Below the pieces are notes generated by a model. That model was given only the letters and a program-made list of their open reading frames with translations. It made no database searches and was not told where the DNA came from. A stretch of 64,000 bases of DNA from Ectocarpus siliculosus. Taxonomy: Eukaryota > Sar > Phaeophyceae > Ectocarpales > Ectocarpaceae. Positions 1 through 10,234 of the stretch are shown here, in pieces (position 1 is the stretch's first letter; each line of letters opens with the position of its first letter). Location of the stretch: positions 5,933,775 to 5,997,774 of the forward strand of contig FN649741.1 of NCBI GenBank assembly GCA_000310025.1. Direction: 5' to 3'. The position numbers and the translations under genes were made by a program.

Positions 1-1380
1 TTTGACCGTAGCACCACCTCGGCGGTGTCCTAAATAAGCCCATATTGGCGACACCGGGCGCAGCGTTCCGAGACCATCCAATGGGCACAAACCCAATTTT
101 GCTGTATTCCCACGGCCACCAGCGGTCACGCAAGTCGCCATTCGGCCGCAACCAACACGCGGTTGCCGCTACACATGTAGACCTCAAGGTTGCCGGTTTT
201 ATGGCGGCCGACCGAGGGCGTAGGGTGGACTGGCTACATAATCCACAGAGAAGGCTATCTCCATCGCTGCATACATGCGAATGGTAAACCTAACGAGGTT
301 GGCAGCATTTTCGTCAGCACTGTGGCCAGCGCACAGCACCCAGAGCTCCATAGGCGTTGTGGAACGGCCCCGACTACAACCAAGAGTAAGCGTAAACCTC
401 GGTGGTGGAATGAGTGGGGGGCGAAAGTGAACGTGCACCAGGAGGCTTCATCGTCGAAGGAAGCGATGAGCATCTGAGGCGAAAACTTTGCCTTTTCAGT
501 ACTTCAGTATCACGACACTGTTGAAGAACAGGATGTGACAATACTGCGAGATCAGCACGACATTCCAAGGCAAAAGGGTATCATGTCGGCGAAATATTTG
601 GACCCATGGAAACGGGCCTGGAAAAATTCACTTGTTCCGTCCATGACATTCGCAGCACATTCGGCGATATTCGGAGAAATACCCTACACTAGCTGTGACA
701 GGAAACGTCAATAACATGTGCGAAACCTAACTTTCGCTCCCCCGCAATCGCCCTCGTCCAAAGAGCCACTGTAGCTCGCTTCAGGGTTCGGGAGATTCCT
801 TTCCAGTTCTCGTACAGCTCTTGTTTTCCAGCTCGGCCCTATTGTGAAGTGCTCCAATCTGTTAGCGTGCTTGAGGGTTCGCCGGAAAAAATCCAGCTCC
901 AGCAGCGAGCTCTTCGGCGTTACGCCTAACTTCATGGTGCATGTACGTGCCGGTATCACCCACTCTGTGATATCTTGAGATCGTTCTTGAAACGGCAATG
1001 CTGTTGCTCCACCGGTGGAAAAACTCGTTTTTTGCTCCACCAGGCAGACCTCCGCCCACAGAGCTCCAATCGACCTCAAACCAATTGCATCGTGTAGGTA
1101 TGGGCTACATCTATCTGAAAAGCTGCTTAGAAGCTGAGTCGGACCCGCGGCTGCAGATATATGCCGAAAACATGGGGCTCCGTAGCATCTCAACAAGTAG
1201 TAATCGTCTCGAGCCTCTGTCCACTCAGCTCCAATTGACTGCAAAACCTTTTGCATCGTACTGACACGATCCACACCGTTCACACAAGCTATCGGACACT
1301 CACATCGGAAACGTTCCTGAAGAGATAGGGCCAACAGAGGGGGTTCCGCACCATCTAGGGGGGGGGGGGTAAATGTCATT
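1..1380 (+). repeat. Interspersed repeat family, copy A (internally inverted)
   Basis: Most of this stretch recurs at about 10370-11720 (copy B), and a more diverged form lies at about 12870-14720 (copy C). The left part (1-410) and right part (about 905-1370) align to copy B in the same orientation. The middle (about 428-900) aligns only as the reverse complement of about 10770-11240. A poly-G tract at about 1360-1370 marks the right side and has a counterpart near 11690 in copy B. I do not recognise the family; it may be the relic of a large transposon or a duplicated gene fragment. Confidence 0.8.
708..1379 (-). CDS. Repeat-associated open frame, unknown product (copy A)
   Basis: An uninterrupted 223-residue frame runs inside repeat copy A. 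About 100 of its residues recur in the corresponding minus-strand frame of copy B (11187-11633), including the shared stretches ARDDYYLLRCYG, FSDRCSPYLHD and PFQERSQD. Most differences between the copies are substitutions that leave the frame open, which is more than expected of neutral repeat decay. I recognise no domain. The C-terminal third falls in the inverted segment, so it is unlikely to be the ancestral end of the protein. It may be a transposon-encoded protein or an exon of a duplicated gene; chance openness of GC-rich repeat sequence is the main alternative. Confidence 0.3.
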   Translation of the reverse strand: MTFTPPPLDGAEPPLLALSLQERFRCECPIACVNGVDRVSTMQKVLQSIGAEWTEARDDYYLLRCYGAPCFRHISAAAGPTQLLSSFSDRCSPYLHDAIGLRSIGALWAEVCLVEQKTSFSTGGATALPFQERSQDITEWVIPARTCTMKLGVTPKSSLLELDFFRRTLKHANRLEHFTIGPSWKTRAVRELERNLPNPEASYSGSLDEGDCGGAKVRFRTCY

Positions 1381-1588
1381 AGTCCCGCAATACCTCCCGC
1401 GAGCTCAAGTTCTTAGCTGCTGAGTTCTTAAGTGGTGGCGCGTTCTGTAGCCTCAGGTTCTCTTCGGCCAGTCTTTCAGCGGTGCTGTGTGCGGTACCCG
1501 TGTGTTGAGACAATGGTTCCTGCTCTCCTTCCGCCAGCTAGGGTCAATGAGACTCGCCACCATATTTTGTTATCAACCGTAGGAGCTA

Positions 1589-1874
1589 CGGAGGAACAGA
1601 GAAAAAAAATGATAAGGGAGCAAGTCCGTTGCTCCTGGCTACTCAAAGCAGTTGTTGTTTGATCTCTTGTTTTAGCCTTCTTAGACCAGTTCCACTCAGC
1701 GCCCACTCGGAGAGTGAGGGAGCGAGGCTGGGATCTTGATCCTTCTTCAAGGTACTTCAATACCCCTCAACGACGCGCCAAATATCCACATCCAACAAAA
1801 TTCAAAATATTCAAGAGTCGCTCATATAACGTTGAAGCGACGCTCATACGACGCTCATACATTTGTTGCTCCCA
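1589..1874 (-). repeat. 3' long terminal repeat of gypsy element
   Basis: These 286 bp match 5791-6064 in the same orientation over the whole length. Shared blocks include 'gagcaagtccgttgctcctgg', 'actcggagagtgaggga' and 'gatcttgatccttcttcaag'. The end facing the element reads ...TGCTCCCA and the outer end has C where the partner has T (CGGAGGAACA versus TGGAGGAACA), so the TG...CA rule holds at only one end of this copy. Several indels and substitutions separate the two LTRs, so the insertion is old. Confidence 0.75.
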
Positions 1875-2714
1875 TAAATAAGCCCACCCTGGTAAGTCGT
1901 AGATGGAAATGCTTTATCCTCAATCCAATACTCAACCTCAAATAATGATCGAAGATGCGACTTTTCATACCAAACACAAACAAAAGCAACTAGTGTCGGA
2001 GGAAAATAGCTCTTCCCCGACAAGTATTTCAAACCATCCCCACACCACACAGTGATGACCACTGAAGATCACATCGCCGACGACGGAACCAGCGGGAATC
2101 ACAACGGGGTTCGGTCGTGGTGAAGCCAAGAAGGTCGGGGTGACTAATGCAACAATGAAAGAGGCTCACACCACCCAAACACGCGCTACCGTACCACGGC
2201 GTAACATGTAGGACGAAAACACAAAAAGTGTTGCGACCCGTAGGTGGCACTATATCAAAGCACAGATCCGGATGGGGCGACGGCCAGCATCTGTCACGAC
2301 GCCTGGCGTCCGCGACGTAACGCCATCATCCGTGAAAAGGTTGGTCAAACCACGAGTATGGTGTTTTTTCAAGCACCAAGAACCGCAAGGAGCATCAATA
2401 ACCGTGGAGTAGCTATGCACCGGGAGAGAAAGCTGTCTAGGGCCCGGGGTGTCTAAGAATAGAAAAATGCACTGGCCTGTTGCGAAACTACTAATCTGTC
2501 CAAGCCACCAAAGTCCACTCAAAGCTTTGTACCACGTGGGGGCCCCGACAGGCAAAACAGAAAGAGAGAAGCAAGCCAACCAACTGTCACGCGAGACCAA
2601 CTCGTGCCCGGGAGCAATGAAACGTTCGGCCTGATTCCGAGCAAGTTCTCCGTCGGCCGAAGCTATCGGAGCTTAACGATAAGCCCGGGTTCCCTTGTAC
2701 GCGCTGACTAGCGT

Positions 2715-2883
2715 TATCAGACCAGTAAAGCAAAATGGGTTCTCTGTGTTCCTGCAAATCGGACCCCCTGTCCCACGACGGCGTCAACAAACCCGTCCAA
2801 TTTGTCAGGTACAAAACGGCTACCACACCACCTCGTCCACGTACAATTTGATGTCGCGGTGTTTTCTCAACATCAAGACGACT
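2715..2883 (-). pseudogene. Integrase-linked chromodomain
   Basis: The minus frame reads a chromodomain-like string: an EKTPRHQIVRG entry, a YLTNWTG core equivalent to the YLVKWKG strand, SWDRGSDLQ equivalent to SWEPASNLQ, and a terminal helix ending LLYW. It lies just after the integrase C-terminus but in another frame, so translation from the integrase is interrupted. In chromoviruses this domain binds modified histone tails and directs insertion to heterochromatin. The aromatic positions are only partly kept. Confidence 0.65.
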
Positions 2884-2942
2884 AGACTCCTCCACATGGT
2901 CACATTATTCGGGGGGGACTTGTTACTACGCGAGTTCAAAAC

Positions 2943-4246
2943 TTATGTCGACAGGTTGGCCGGCAAATACCTTGACAGGTGATCCGTGTCGTATGGGTTG
3001 GTACACGGTTTGCATCGCAACACTGAGACACGGTTGCGAGATTCTTGTCCCAGCATGTCGGACGGCAGGTCCAGGTAGAGAAATCTCCGCTCCACAGGTC
3101 TCCCATTCGGTGTATTCTTCGCTGTGGCTGGGCGAACAGCAAGGATCTTATAGGGTCCGGTGTAGTTGAGCGAAAGCTTCGCTGTGAGCACGAAATCATC
3201 CGTGTGCTTCCGCACAGCCTGCCGAATGGTAACGGCGGAGTTGTAGACCCAAGCCCAACCACCAACTTCGTACTTCGGAATCTGACGCAAACCGTTCAAC
3301 AGAAAGCGGGAGACGGGGTAGCCGTCGAATGTGCACTTCGTTCGGCGCCAAGCCTGTGGCAGTGTTCACCGAGTTGTAGTAGGCGAACTCGACATGTCGA
3401 AGATGGACGTTCCAACAATCCTGACGCTCTTTGACCACACCAGCTAGTGTTTGAGCCATGGTGTGGTTAACACGCTCGGCCACACCGTTCGTTTGGAGGT
3501 TGCACGAGCTGGTAGGGACTTTCTTGATCTTCATCAGCTCGTAAATAGCCATACACAGCTTGGAACAAATTGCATACGGTTATCCGAAAGAAGAGTCACC
3601 GGACAACCTCACAAAGACATGTAGCGGTTGACGAAAACATTAGCCGTTCCCTTAGCGGTAAATTCCGCCTATCTACCCTTCGATTGAAACAATCCGTAAA
3701 CAAAAGGATATATGCATTACCACGAGACGCGACCGGCAACGGCCCAAAAACCTCGACGCTCACTACAATACCCGGCCCGTTCGGGAGGGGCAGAGTGAGC
3801 GTAGGCCAGCGATACGTTTGCAGGGAAGTCTTGCGCGCTTGGCAAATGAAACGATACCGAAGCCACCAACGAACGGACAAACCCATACCAATCCACCAGT
3901 GAAAAGGCTCCAACATGCGTAATGGCCGAGCGGTACCCAGGTGAAAAGACGCGTTGGCGCGACATGCTTGTGGGACCCAAGGTCGGACCAGCATAGGCAC
4001 GTATGTTCGTGGAGTCTTCGAGAACGGAAGGCGAGTGTTACGCCCGCCCGAACTACCGATGAGCAGTGGGGCAGGCTTTCTCACCAACAACGTCGTACCA
4101 TCGTCTGTAGTGTGCAGGCATGTGTTAGATGCGAGGGCGACAACACCAGACAATGCGGGCCGTCGCGCACAGGGCAAGGAATCCCAGAATGTATCCGCCA
4201 AAACCGTCCGGGATTCCAAAGATAGAAATGTATAGCCGCCACACAC
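2943..4246 (-). pseudogene. Retrotransposon integrase (frameshifted, catalytic Asp changed)
   Basis: Three minus-strand frames together cover the integrase. In 3596-4246 a degenerate zinc-binding region precedes the core strand VVSVEVFGPLP and the second catalytic strand LLFTDCF. In 3196-3552 the segment with NGVAERVNHTM carries the catalytic Glu. In 2943-3299 the C-terminal barrel-like part contains YTGPYKIL. The family motif is D,D-35-E; the first Asp is Glu here (GAG codon at 3752-3754). Frames break near 3570 and again between the core and the C-terminal part, so no active enzyme can be made. Confidence 0.75.
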
Positions 4247-4299
4247 TCACTTTCGGACATTTGTTCACGAGACCAGTCAGCATGCGAGAATGTATGCAC

Positions 4300-4890
4300 A
4301 CAGTCGCGGAGGTGAGCTTCCTCAGCGGCCGTGGGCGGCACCAAGGGAGGCCCGGGGCTAAGAACCGCGGGCGAAAGCACTGGCGGACCGATCTCCGCGG
4401 GCGGTTGTTGCGCCGGCATTGCAGCAGCAAGCGCGGGCGGCGGTGGTGACGGCAACTCGGCCCACGCCGCAGAAGGCGACGGTCCAGAAGTAGGCCGGCC
4501 CGCGGCTCGCGTCGACCGTGTAGCACCGCTCGAGCGGGCCGGCGGTCCAGGAGGCCGCGGCGTTCTGGGCACAACAACGGCCTGTGGTTGTTTCGCAATA
4601 TATTTTGGGACGGCGTTGAGCCATGCCAGAGGCCGAGTTCGTTCTCGCCCGCGTACGAGAAGAAATCGGAGGGGCGCGCGAAAGCGAAAGGGCAGCTGCG
4701 GAGGTTCCGACGGTGGACGACTGGCTCCGCAGGAACGGAAGCCGGAGGAGACCCATCGGGCACAGAACTCACGGGGCCTGCATCGCCAAAGACAGCGAAA
4801 ACACCAGAAGGCGAAAGGACCGACGAGTCAACAACGGGGGAGGGCTCCGGGGCCGGCAGGACCATTTGCGGCCCAAAACGGTGGAAGCCC
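4300..4890 (-). pseudogene. Proline/alanine-rich linker between RNase H and integrase
   Basis: This GC-rich stretch is open in several frames and translates on the minus strand to proline-, alanine- and arginine-rich sequence with no domain I recognise. It sits where gypsy elements have a variable linker between RNase H and integrase. Openness in many frames is expected at this base composition, so it is not evidence of coding by itself. Confidence 0.4.
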
Positions 4891-4896
4891 CCAAAG

Positions 4897-5790
4897 TCAG
4901 CCTCCGTCAAAGGCGCGTGTGGCAACGCGTCTCGTTGCTCGCCAATGGCAAGCCCACCAGCCGATGTTCGGCGTCGAACTAGAGCGATGACTTCGTCCGC
5001 ACGTACGAATGACATACACGCCCGCGGCGTCATCGACTGCAATACTGGTGTCACCGTGTCTGTCCGCATCGGTCGCCGGCAAGGGCAACAGCGAAAGAAA
5101 ATCCGGATTGTCGTTGGCAGTGCCTTTACGGTAGAAAAGGGTGTAATTGAACGAGGAAAGGAACTCGAGCCAACGCTGTACGCGGGCGTTGTGGTCGCCC
5201 ACCTTGACGGTGCTCTCTCTCCAAAGCCTTGTGATCCGAATAAATCGGTGCAGACCAAAAGGTATCCCCGCAGGCGATTATTGCCCATACGATACTTCCA
5301 GCCTCCAAGTTGAGCACGGTCAAATTGCGCTCGGCTTCGAGCGTAGCGCGTTTCACGAACAGAATGGGGCGAACGGAACCATCGGCCTGTTCTGGTTCGA
5401 GGGCTGCACCCAAACCATCTACATCCGCGTCACAGCAAAGCCGGAGAGGGCGGCTGCCATTCGTGACCGCGTCCCAATCCGGGAAAGCCGAAACCGGAGG
5501 TTCGGATAATTTCGTCAAGACGTATCCGCCATGGCTGGCATAAAACAAAACTTCCCGTCCTTTCGCAACGTCGGTGAGTGGTTCAACGCGCATAGCCAGA
5601 CCCTTGATGAAATTGCGGTGATACGCAACCCCACCCAGCAAGGAACGCAGCTGCTTGACGTTGGTTGGCAGCGGCATTTTTGTGAGGGACTCGACCTTAT
5701 CGGCACGAGGACTAACACCCGCAGGAGAGATGGTGCGGCCTAAATTGACAGCCTCCTTAGCGCTGTCCTGCCGATGACGCCACAACGTTA
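4897..5790 (-). pseudogene. Retrotransposon RT connection and RNase H remnant
   Basis: The minus frame starts just inside the 5' LTR with the RT thumb/connection signature (GVSPRADKVESL, LRSLLGGVAYHRNFI). RNase H follows: CDADVDGLGAALE (first catalytic Asp), NLEAGSIVWAI (catalytic Glu helix) and YSDHKAL (catalytic Asp). An overlapping frame continues with RVQRWLEFLSSFNYTLFYRKGTANDNPDFLS, the usual end of gypsy RNase H. The polymerase palm with YxDD is missing, so the 5' half was deleted. The shift between the two frames near 5130-5200 adds a second lesion. Confidence 0.8.
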
Positions 5791-6064
5791 TGGAGGAACA
5801 GAGAAATATAAAGGGAAGGGAGCAAGTCCGTTGCTCCTGGCTTCGGGTACTCACAGCAGTGGTTGTTTGATCTCCTTGATAGACCAGGTCCGCTCAGCGC
5901 TCACTCGGAGAGTGAGGGAGTGGGGCTGGGATCTTGATCCTTCTTCAAGCTACTTCAATACCCCTCAACAACGGCACGCCAAATATCCATATCCAACGAA
6001 AATTCCAAATTTCCAAGAAGCGCTCACACAACGTTCATGCAACGCTCATACACTTGCTGCTCCA
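5791..6064 (-). repeat. 5' long terminal repeat of gypsy element
   Basis: These 274 bp begin TGGAGGAACA and end TGCTGCTCCA on the plus strand, giving proper TG...CA termini. They align throughout with 1589-1874. In element orientation this is the upstream LTR. I see no convincing primer-binding site next to it, as expected if the deletion that removed gag and pol reached the LTR edge. Confidence 0.75.
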
Positions 6065-9000
6065 TTTTTCGTAGGTACCATATGACTAGACGACGTTTCA
6101 ATGTGTAGACTATGCCTTCATGTAGGACCTCCAACACACGCACCCACGCACGTTTCGTTTATCCGGGTGGTCACGGGGCATGGATTGGTACGTCTAAACT
6201 GATTTGCAACACGCCGGGCTTCTTGGAGAATTTCAGGAGCGGAGAGGGGTCGTGTCGAGCTGATTTCACTGGAGGAGGTGCCCCCCCCGTCTACAGAACG
6301 GACCCGCAACTAAGAAAACTTATGTTGGGAGAAAAAAGCTCAAACGTTTACGCAAAATAAGAACAAAGGGCTAAGAAAATCAGCTCAATCTCGGCCACGG
6401 CATAAGAAACGTTCCAATAAGAAACATGATCGAACGATACTCCGAGACACAAGAAACAACGGATAGCTGAGGAAGCGTGTCTAATAAGAAACGTCCCACT
6501 GCTGCTGCCAGCTCCCACCACTACCTATGGTAGCTCATCCTGCAATGTTTTGGTAGGGGGGAGAGTGGATATTTTCGCGTCGCCCGCCGGCCCCCGGGCC
6601 CCCGCGCCGCCGCGGGCTGCGCTACCCACTGGTGTTGTACTGCTGTAATGCCACAAATCACGGGAGTCAGGAAGTTCAGGACGGCGAAACCCCAGGGGTA
6701 TCCGAGCTGTCGATTTAACATGCTGCATGAAAAGGCTAGTTGTTGTGTTGATGGTTTCTGTGCAAATATATATACAGAAAATATGAGAAAATGAGAGCAC
6801 AAGATGATGCGACAGTCCAAAGGAATTAAGAAATCCGTTTTCAGAAATTGGCCTACCTGCGGCTGGTCCTTCGGGCGACAATAAGAAATTGAGGCTCGAC
6901 TCGAATATGACGTTTCTTATCTCCGGGCCCGTTCTGTATGCTTTTGTTGTTGTTGTACAGAATACTAGTAGTGATATTCGTCGTCGTGCTATTGCGTGTA
7001 CCCCCTAGACAGACAGGCGTACCGTCCCCGTAGGCTAGCGTGCAGCACACATGACAGCCTGACGCCGAATGAGGCCGAGTATAAGACCGAGTAACATAGA
7101 TAGGGGAAAGACAATGTATCTAATAGAGAGGAGGTGGGCGAGAAAAAGCCTGAGAAAAAGCAAGACAAATGATGAGAAAAAATGGCCAGTTGAGATGTTC
7201 TGACAAAACAATACGAATGAGAGAAACAACTTCCCCTCAAAGAGACAAGTCTCTATCTATGCGGTGGATTAACAGTTCATTCAATACTACAGCAGTGACG
7301 AGGTAAGTTGGGATGTAGTACTAGACCACAGGTTGATCAAATAGATAGTTGGAAAAGTCTAGAACCTCCCCTGCAACACTACTCTCTGCCGGGCCAACAG
7401 CCAAAACATGTACTACATCCGTATTATTATATATCGGAGAGAAACCTTCCGTAGCTCGGGTAGTAGTGTAAACAGTTTCTCCATAACCGGAACACATTGC
7501 AGAGGGTTTGACACGTCAAGTCACTCTTGAAGCGAGAAAACTGCTGGGTTGAACTGCGGCTGCTGCTGTTGGTGAGTGGACAGATTGTATGCATAGAAGA
7601 ACAGGTGAACGGAAAAAAAAGCGCCAGACCATGGACGAGAAGACGAGCCACACATGCATGCCATGATTAAATGGTGCGAGGAAGGTGCGGTCGACAGGGA
7701 GAGTACGTACGCGATGAAAGAAAAACAAAAAGTGTTGGGGTGGCCTGCTATTCGCAGACCTTGGCCGGTGGGGATTCAACATCGTGGTAGCTACGGGTAC
7801 TGTGTACGTGGAGTCGACGATGTGTAGCGGACTAGCCAGTCACGCCCCTCGACCATTTTGGTAAGAGGGGCGCCTGATGTGACGAACTTTTTTCCCCTTC
7901 TAAACGTGATTACCTTTTTTTTCGGCATGATGTCCATAGGCCACAAGAGGACGGGAGGAGAGCAGGGGATATCCATGTCATGTGGGAGACGGTGCGGGGG
8001 CGTGGTTGGGCAGACATTTGACGTGCTACATTCGTCAAGAAGAGGACCGTCGGAATCGACACCCAAGATATAAGCCCTCAACCCCGTAACGTACAAGTCA
8101 TGGGTTCAATTCACACCTACCTGTGACTACTTTTTTTTGTTTTTCTAGTGACTCGACAATATTTTTCCCACCAGACGTTTTCCATATTTCGTCTTGATAA
8201 CTGCAGGGGTTGTATTGTTTTCGACCCTGGATGTATATGCTTGGAATACCCAGTGATGTGAGAAGTATTGCCTTGTCTTCCAACAACGCGAACGAATTTT
8301 CGCGGAGATTGATCGAGCGTTGTCGACGAGTCTAAATAATATATTCTCCGTGCAGGCTGATGAGCTGTCCAAACGCCATCTGAATCTGCGGTACACAGCA
8401 AAATAGCAGCCCATGAGAACCGCCTGCACAGCTTTCGTGTGTGTCTCGTGCTTGCTGCTACCCACACCGAGCGGTACACAACCAAGGTGATGAGCCAGGC
8501 ATTTTTTACTGCTGTACATATTGGAACTACGCTGGACTGCTGTAGCGTGCAGTGATGTTCCCCAAGAGCATGTATGTGCTCGGCGCTGCTTCGTCATACA
8601 CGAACGACTTTGTTGCGCCAACACATATGCGACGTTTACGTTTACGGTGGAGTCCACAACTTGTCGTCTCGACCATAGCAGCAGCAGCCACGTTGCATCA
8701 TCTACTGTTGCACAACTCTCAAATACTGCTGAACACTGCCACACATCGTGATCTCCCAACTATCACCTCAACATCTCAACTCTGCAAAAGCTGAAGAAGA
8801 ATTAGTCTAAAATGCGCAAGTCCCAGAAGCGGCACTATTCAGCAACCACAATCAATCGACTTCGGTGACGGCCTCAACAGACTTCGGTCTAAACTTGATA
8901 CAGACTTCTGTCTGGAGGTTAATTGCACAAAGGCTCAACCGCCTGCAGACGACCCTTGGGTAAAGGCCACCTCGACTGCACATGTCTACACGACATAACA

Positions 9001-9649
9001 TCAGGTCATTACTTCTAATCTGCCGTAGCTTTTGCTCAGGATCAGGTGACCTGGCCAAGATCCCGGTCTTGGAAGATTTCTTGATCACGATATGCCATCC
9101 GACCAACGATGATGCCGCTTATCGGTTGCCTCCAACGGAGCACATGTTCATATTTTCATATTTTCCAAGTTTTGTTTGGAGCAGGCATCCACCAATGATA
9201 AAATATAGACGGGGTTCTGTTCTTATTTCTACAGTAAACCGATTACCCTATGCAGAGGACACAGGTCTTTCTGGGTCGATTTCATCCCCAACACTGCCGC
9301 TGTAAGAGTACAATTAGCCGTAAAATCGCCCCTTAGATAAATGGCAGTGCCACATGTACGATATAGGAGCGGATGGGTTGCCGAGAATAGCTTAGGAGGC
9401 GGAAGTGGGCAACAAAAATAATTGGCGTACGAACCTAGCCTACGGAGTGGGACACATAGTCTAATGTTGTAGATGACGCACGGAAGGGTTATAAATTGAC
9501 GAAGGTGATGGACACTGGACAGGGAAGAAAGGTCTACTGTTGCTTTTGCCGAGAGAGGGGAACATAGTCTACAGTACCAACGAGACCAAGGAAATGAGAG
9601 TTTCGGTGTGTGCGGAACGTTAAAGAAGGCACGTTGATGCTTTAATTTC
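6065..9649. other. No supportable gene
   Basis: The interval contains a GC-rich patch (about 6575-6640), many copies of the word 'aagaaac' between 6370 and 6920, and open frames of up to 204 residues on the minus strand (8145-8759) that match nothing I recognise and lack clear splice or composition signals. An 11-base inverted pair ATAAGAAACGT / ACGTTTCTTAT at about 6483 and 6912 could be the edges of a small element, but I see no target-site duplication. Confidence 0.5.
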
Positions 9650-9826
9650 GACACCGCGCAAAATGTTTGGAAATCTCATCCTCTGTGCCCCTGCGGCTCT
9701 CAACTGTCGCGCAAGCCGTCGTTCGTCCCATAGTGACCGGTGGTTGCCGAGACATGGCCCAAAATGACTTGTCACGGCACCACCTCGCTCGGCGGTGTCG
9801 CAAATAAGTATGCCTACGAGCCGGTC
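9650..9826 (+). repeat. Single ~155-bp repeat unit
   Basis: This is the same unit type as the tandem array at 12380-13009. It has a 'cgcgcaagccgtcgt' segment, a 'ggtggttgccgagacatgg' segment and a 'caccacctcg...gcggtgtcg' segment, in that order. Here it directly precedes a tRNA-like segment. Confidence 0.65.
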
Positions 9827-9829
9827 GTC

Positions 9830-9903
9830 CCGGTGATCTACATAAGTGGTATCCTCGAAACCACTAGTCGCAAAGGTCGTGAGCTCGAATCCCCTTGGGG
9901 GTG
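9830..9903 (+). repeat. tRNA-Thr(AGU)-like segment, probable SINE head
   Basis: The plus strand reads an A-box-like 'tacataagtgg', an anticodon-loop-like 'ccactagtcgc' with AGT, and a B-box-like 'gagctcgaatcc' preceded by 'aaggtcgt', at tRNA spacing. The order and words resemble a tRNA-Thr(AGU). The acceptor, D and T stems no longer pair well, so this is not a functional tRNA gene. A tRNA-derived retroposon head is the best explanation. Confidence 0.45.
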
Positions 9904-10234
9904 AAAATTTTACAAAATGTGCGGGTGAAAGCGACAAACAGCTGAAATAGCTCTCGTGAGTACCAAACTTCGACGATAGCACCGTCAACGAGGGAAAGGG
10001 ACGGCTCGACCCTTCTCGCAAAAAAACACAAGAATTCAGCACGCACCGCAGAAAGAAGGTGGGTCACGAAAATAAACAAACAGAATAAAGCCCCCCTCCT
10101 GTGTGACCCTGGATGGCTGTAGCTGTACGAAAAAATACACTCAATAGCGTAGTACCCGCCTCACCACTAACGATGGGAGAACTGCCACCATAATAAACAA
10201 GACGATGACACAACACACACACGACACCGTAAAT

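Larger units (their letters stand above)
1589..6064 (-). mobile_element. Decayed Ty3/gypsy chromovirus LTR retrotransposon, internally deleted
   Basis: Two direct LTRs (1589-1874 and 5791-6064) enclose minus-strand remnants in the order RT connection region, RNase H, integrase zinc region, integrase core, integrase C-terminus and chromodomain. RNase H before integrase, with a terminal chromodomain, is the chromovirus order of Ty3/gypsy elements. The capsid, protease and most of reverse transcriptase are absent: the 5' LTR runs almost directly into the RT connection segment. Frames shift several times and stops are present, so the element is dead. No matching target-site duplication is visible outside the LTRs. 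The 1875-2586 interval is untranslatable 3' sequence. Confidence 0.8.

Noticed and set aside
4125-5313. Long plus- and minus-strand frames (219-387 codons) across the gypsy linker
   Set aside because: GC-rich sequence is open in many frames; only the minus-strand RNase H and integrase readings have family motifs.
8096-8125. Possible tRNA T-arm 'gggttcaattc'
   Set aside because: Flanking bases do not form a T stem and no A-box or anticodon arm lies upstream at tRNA spacing.
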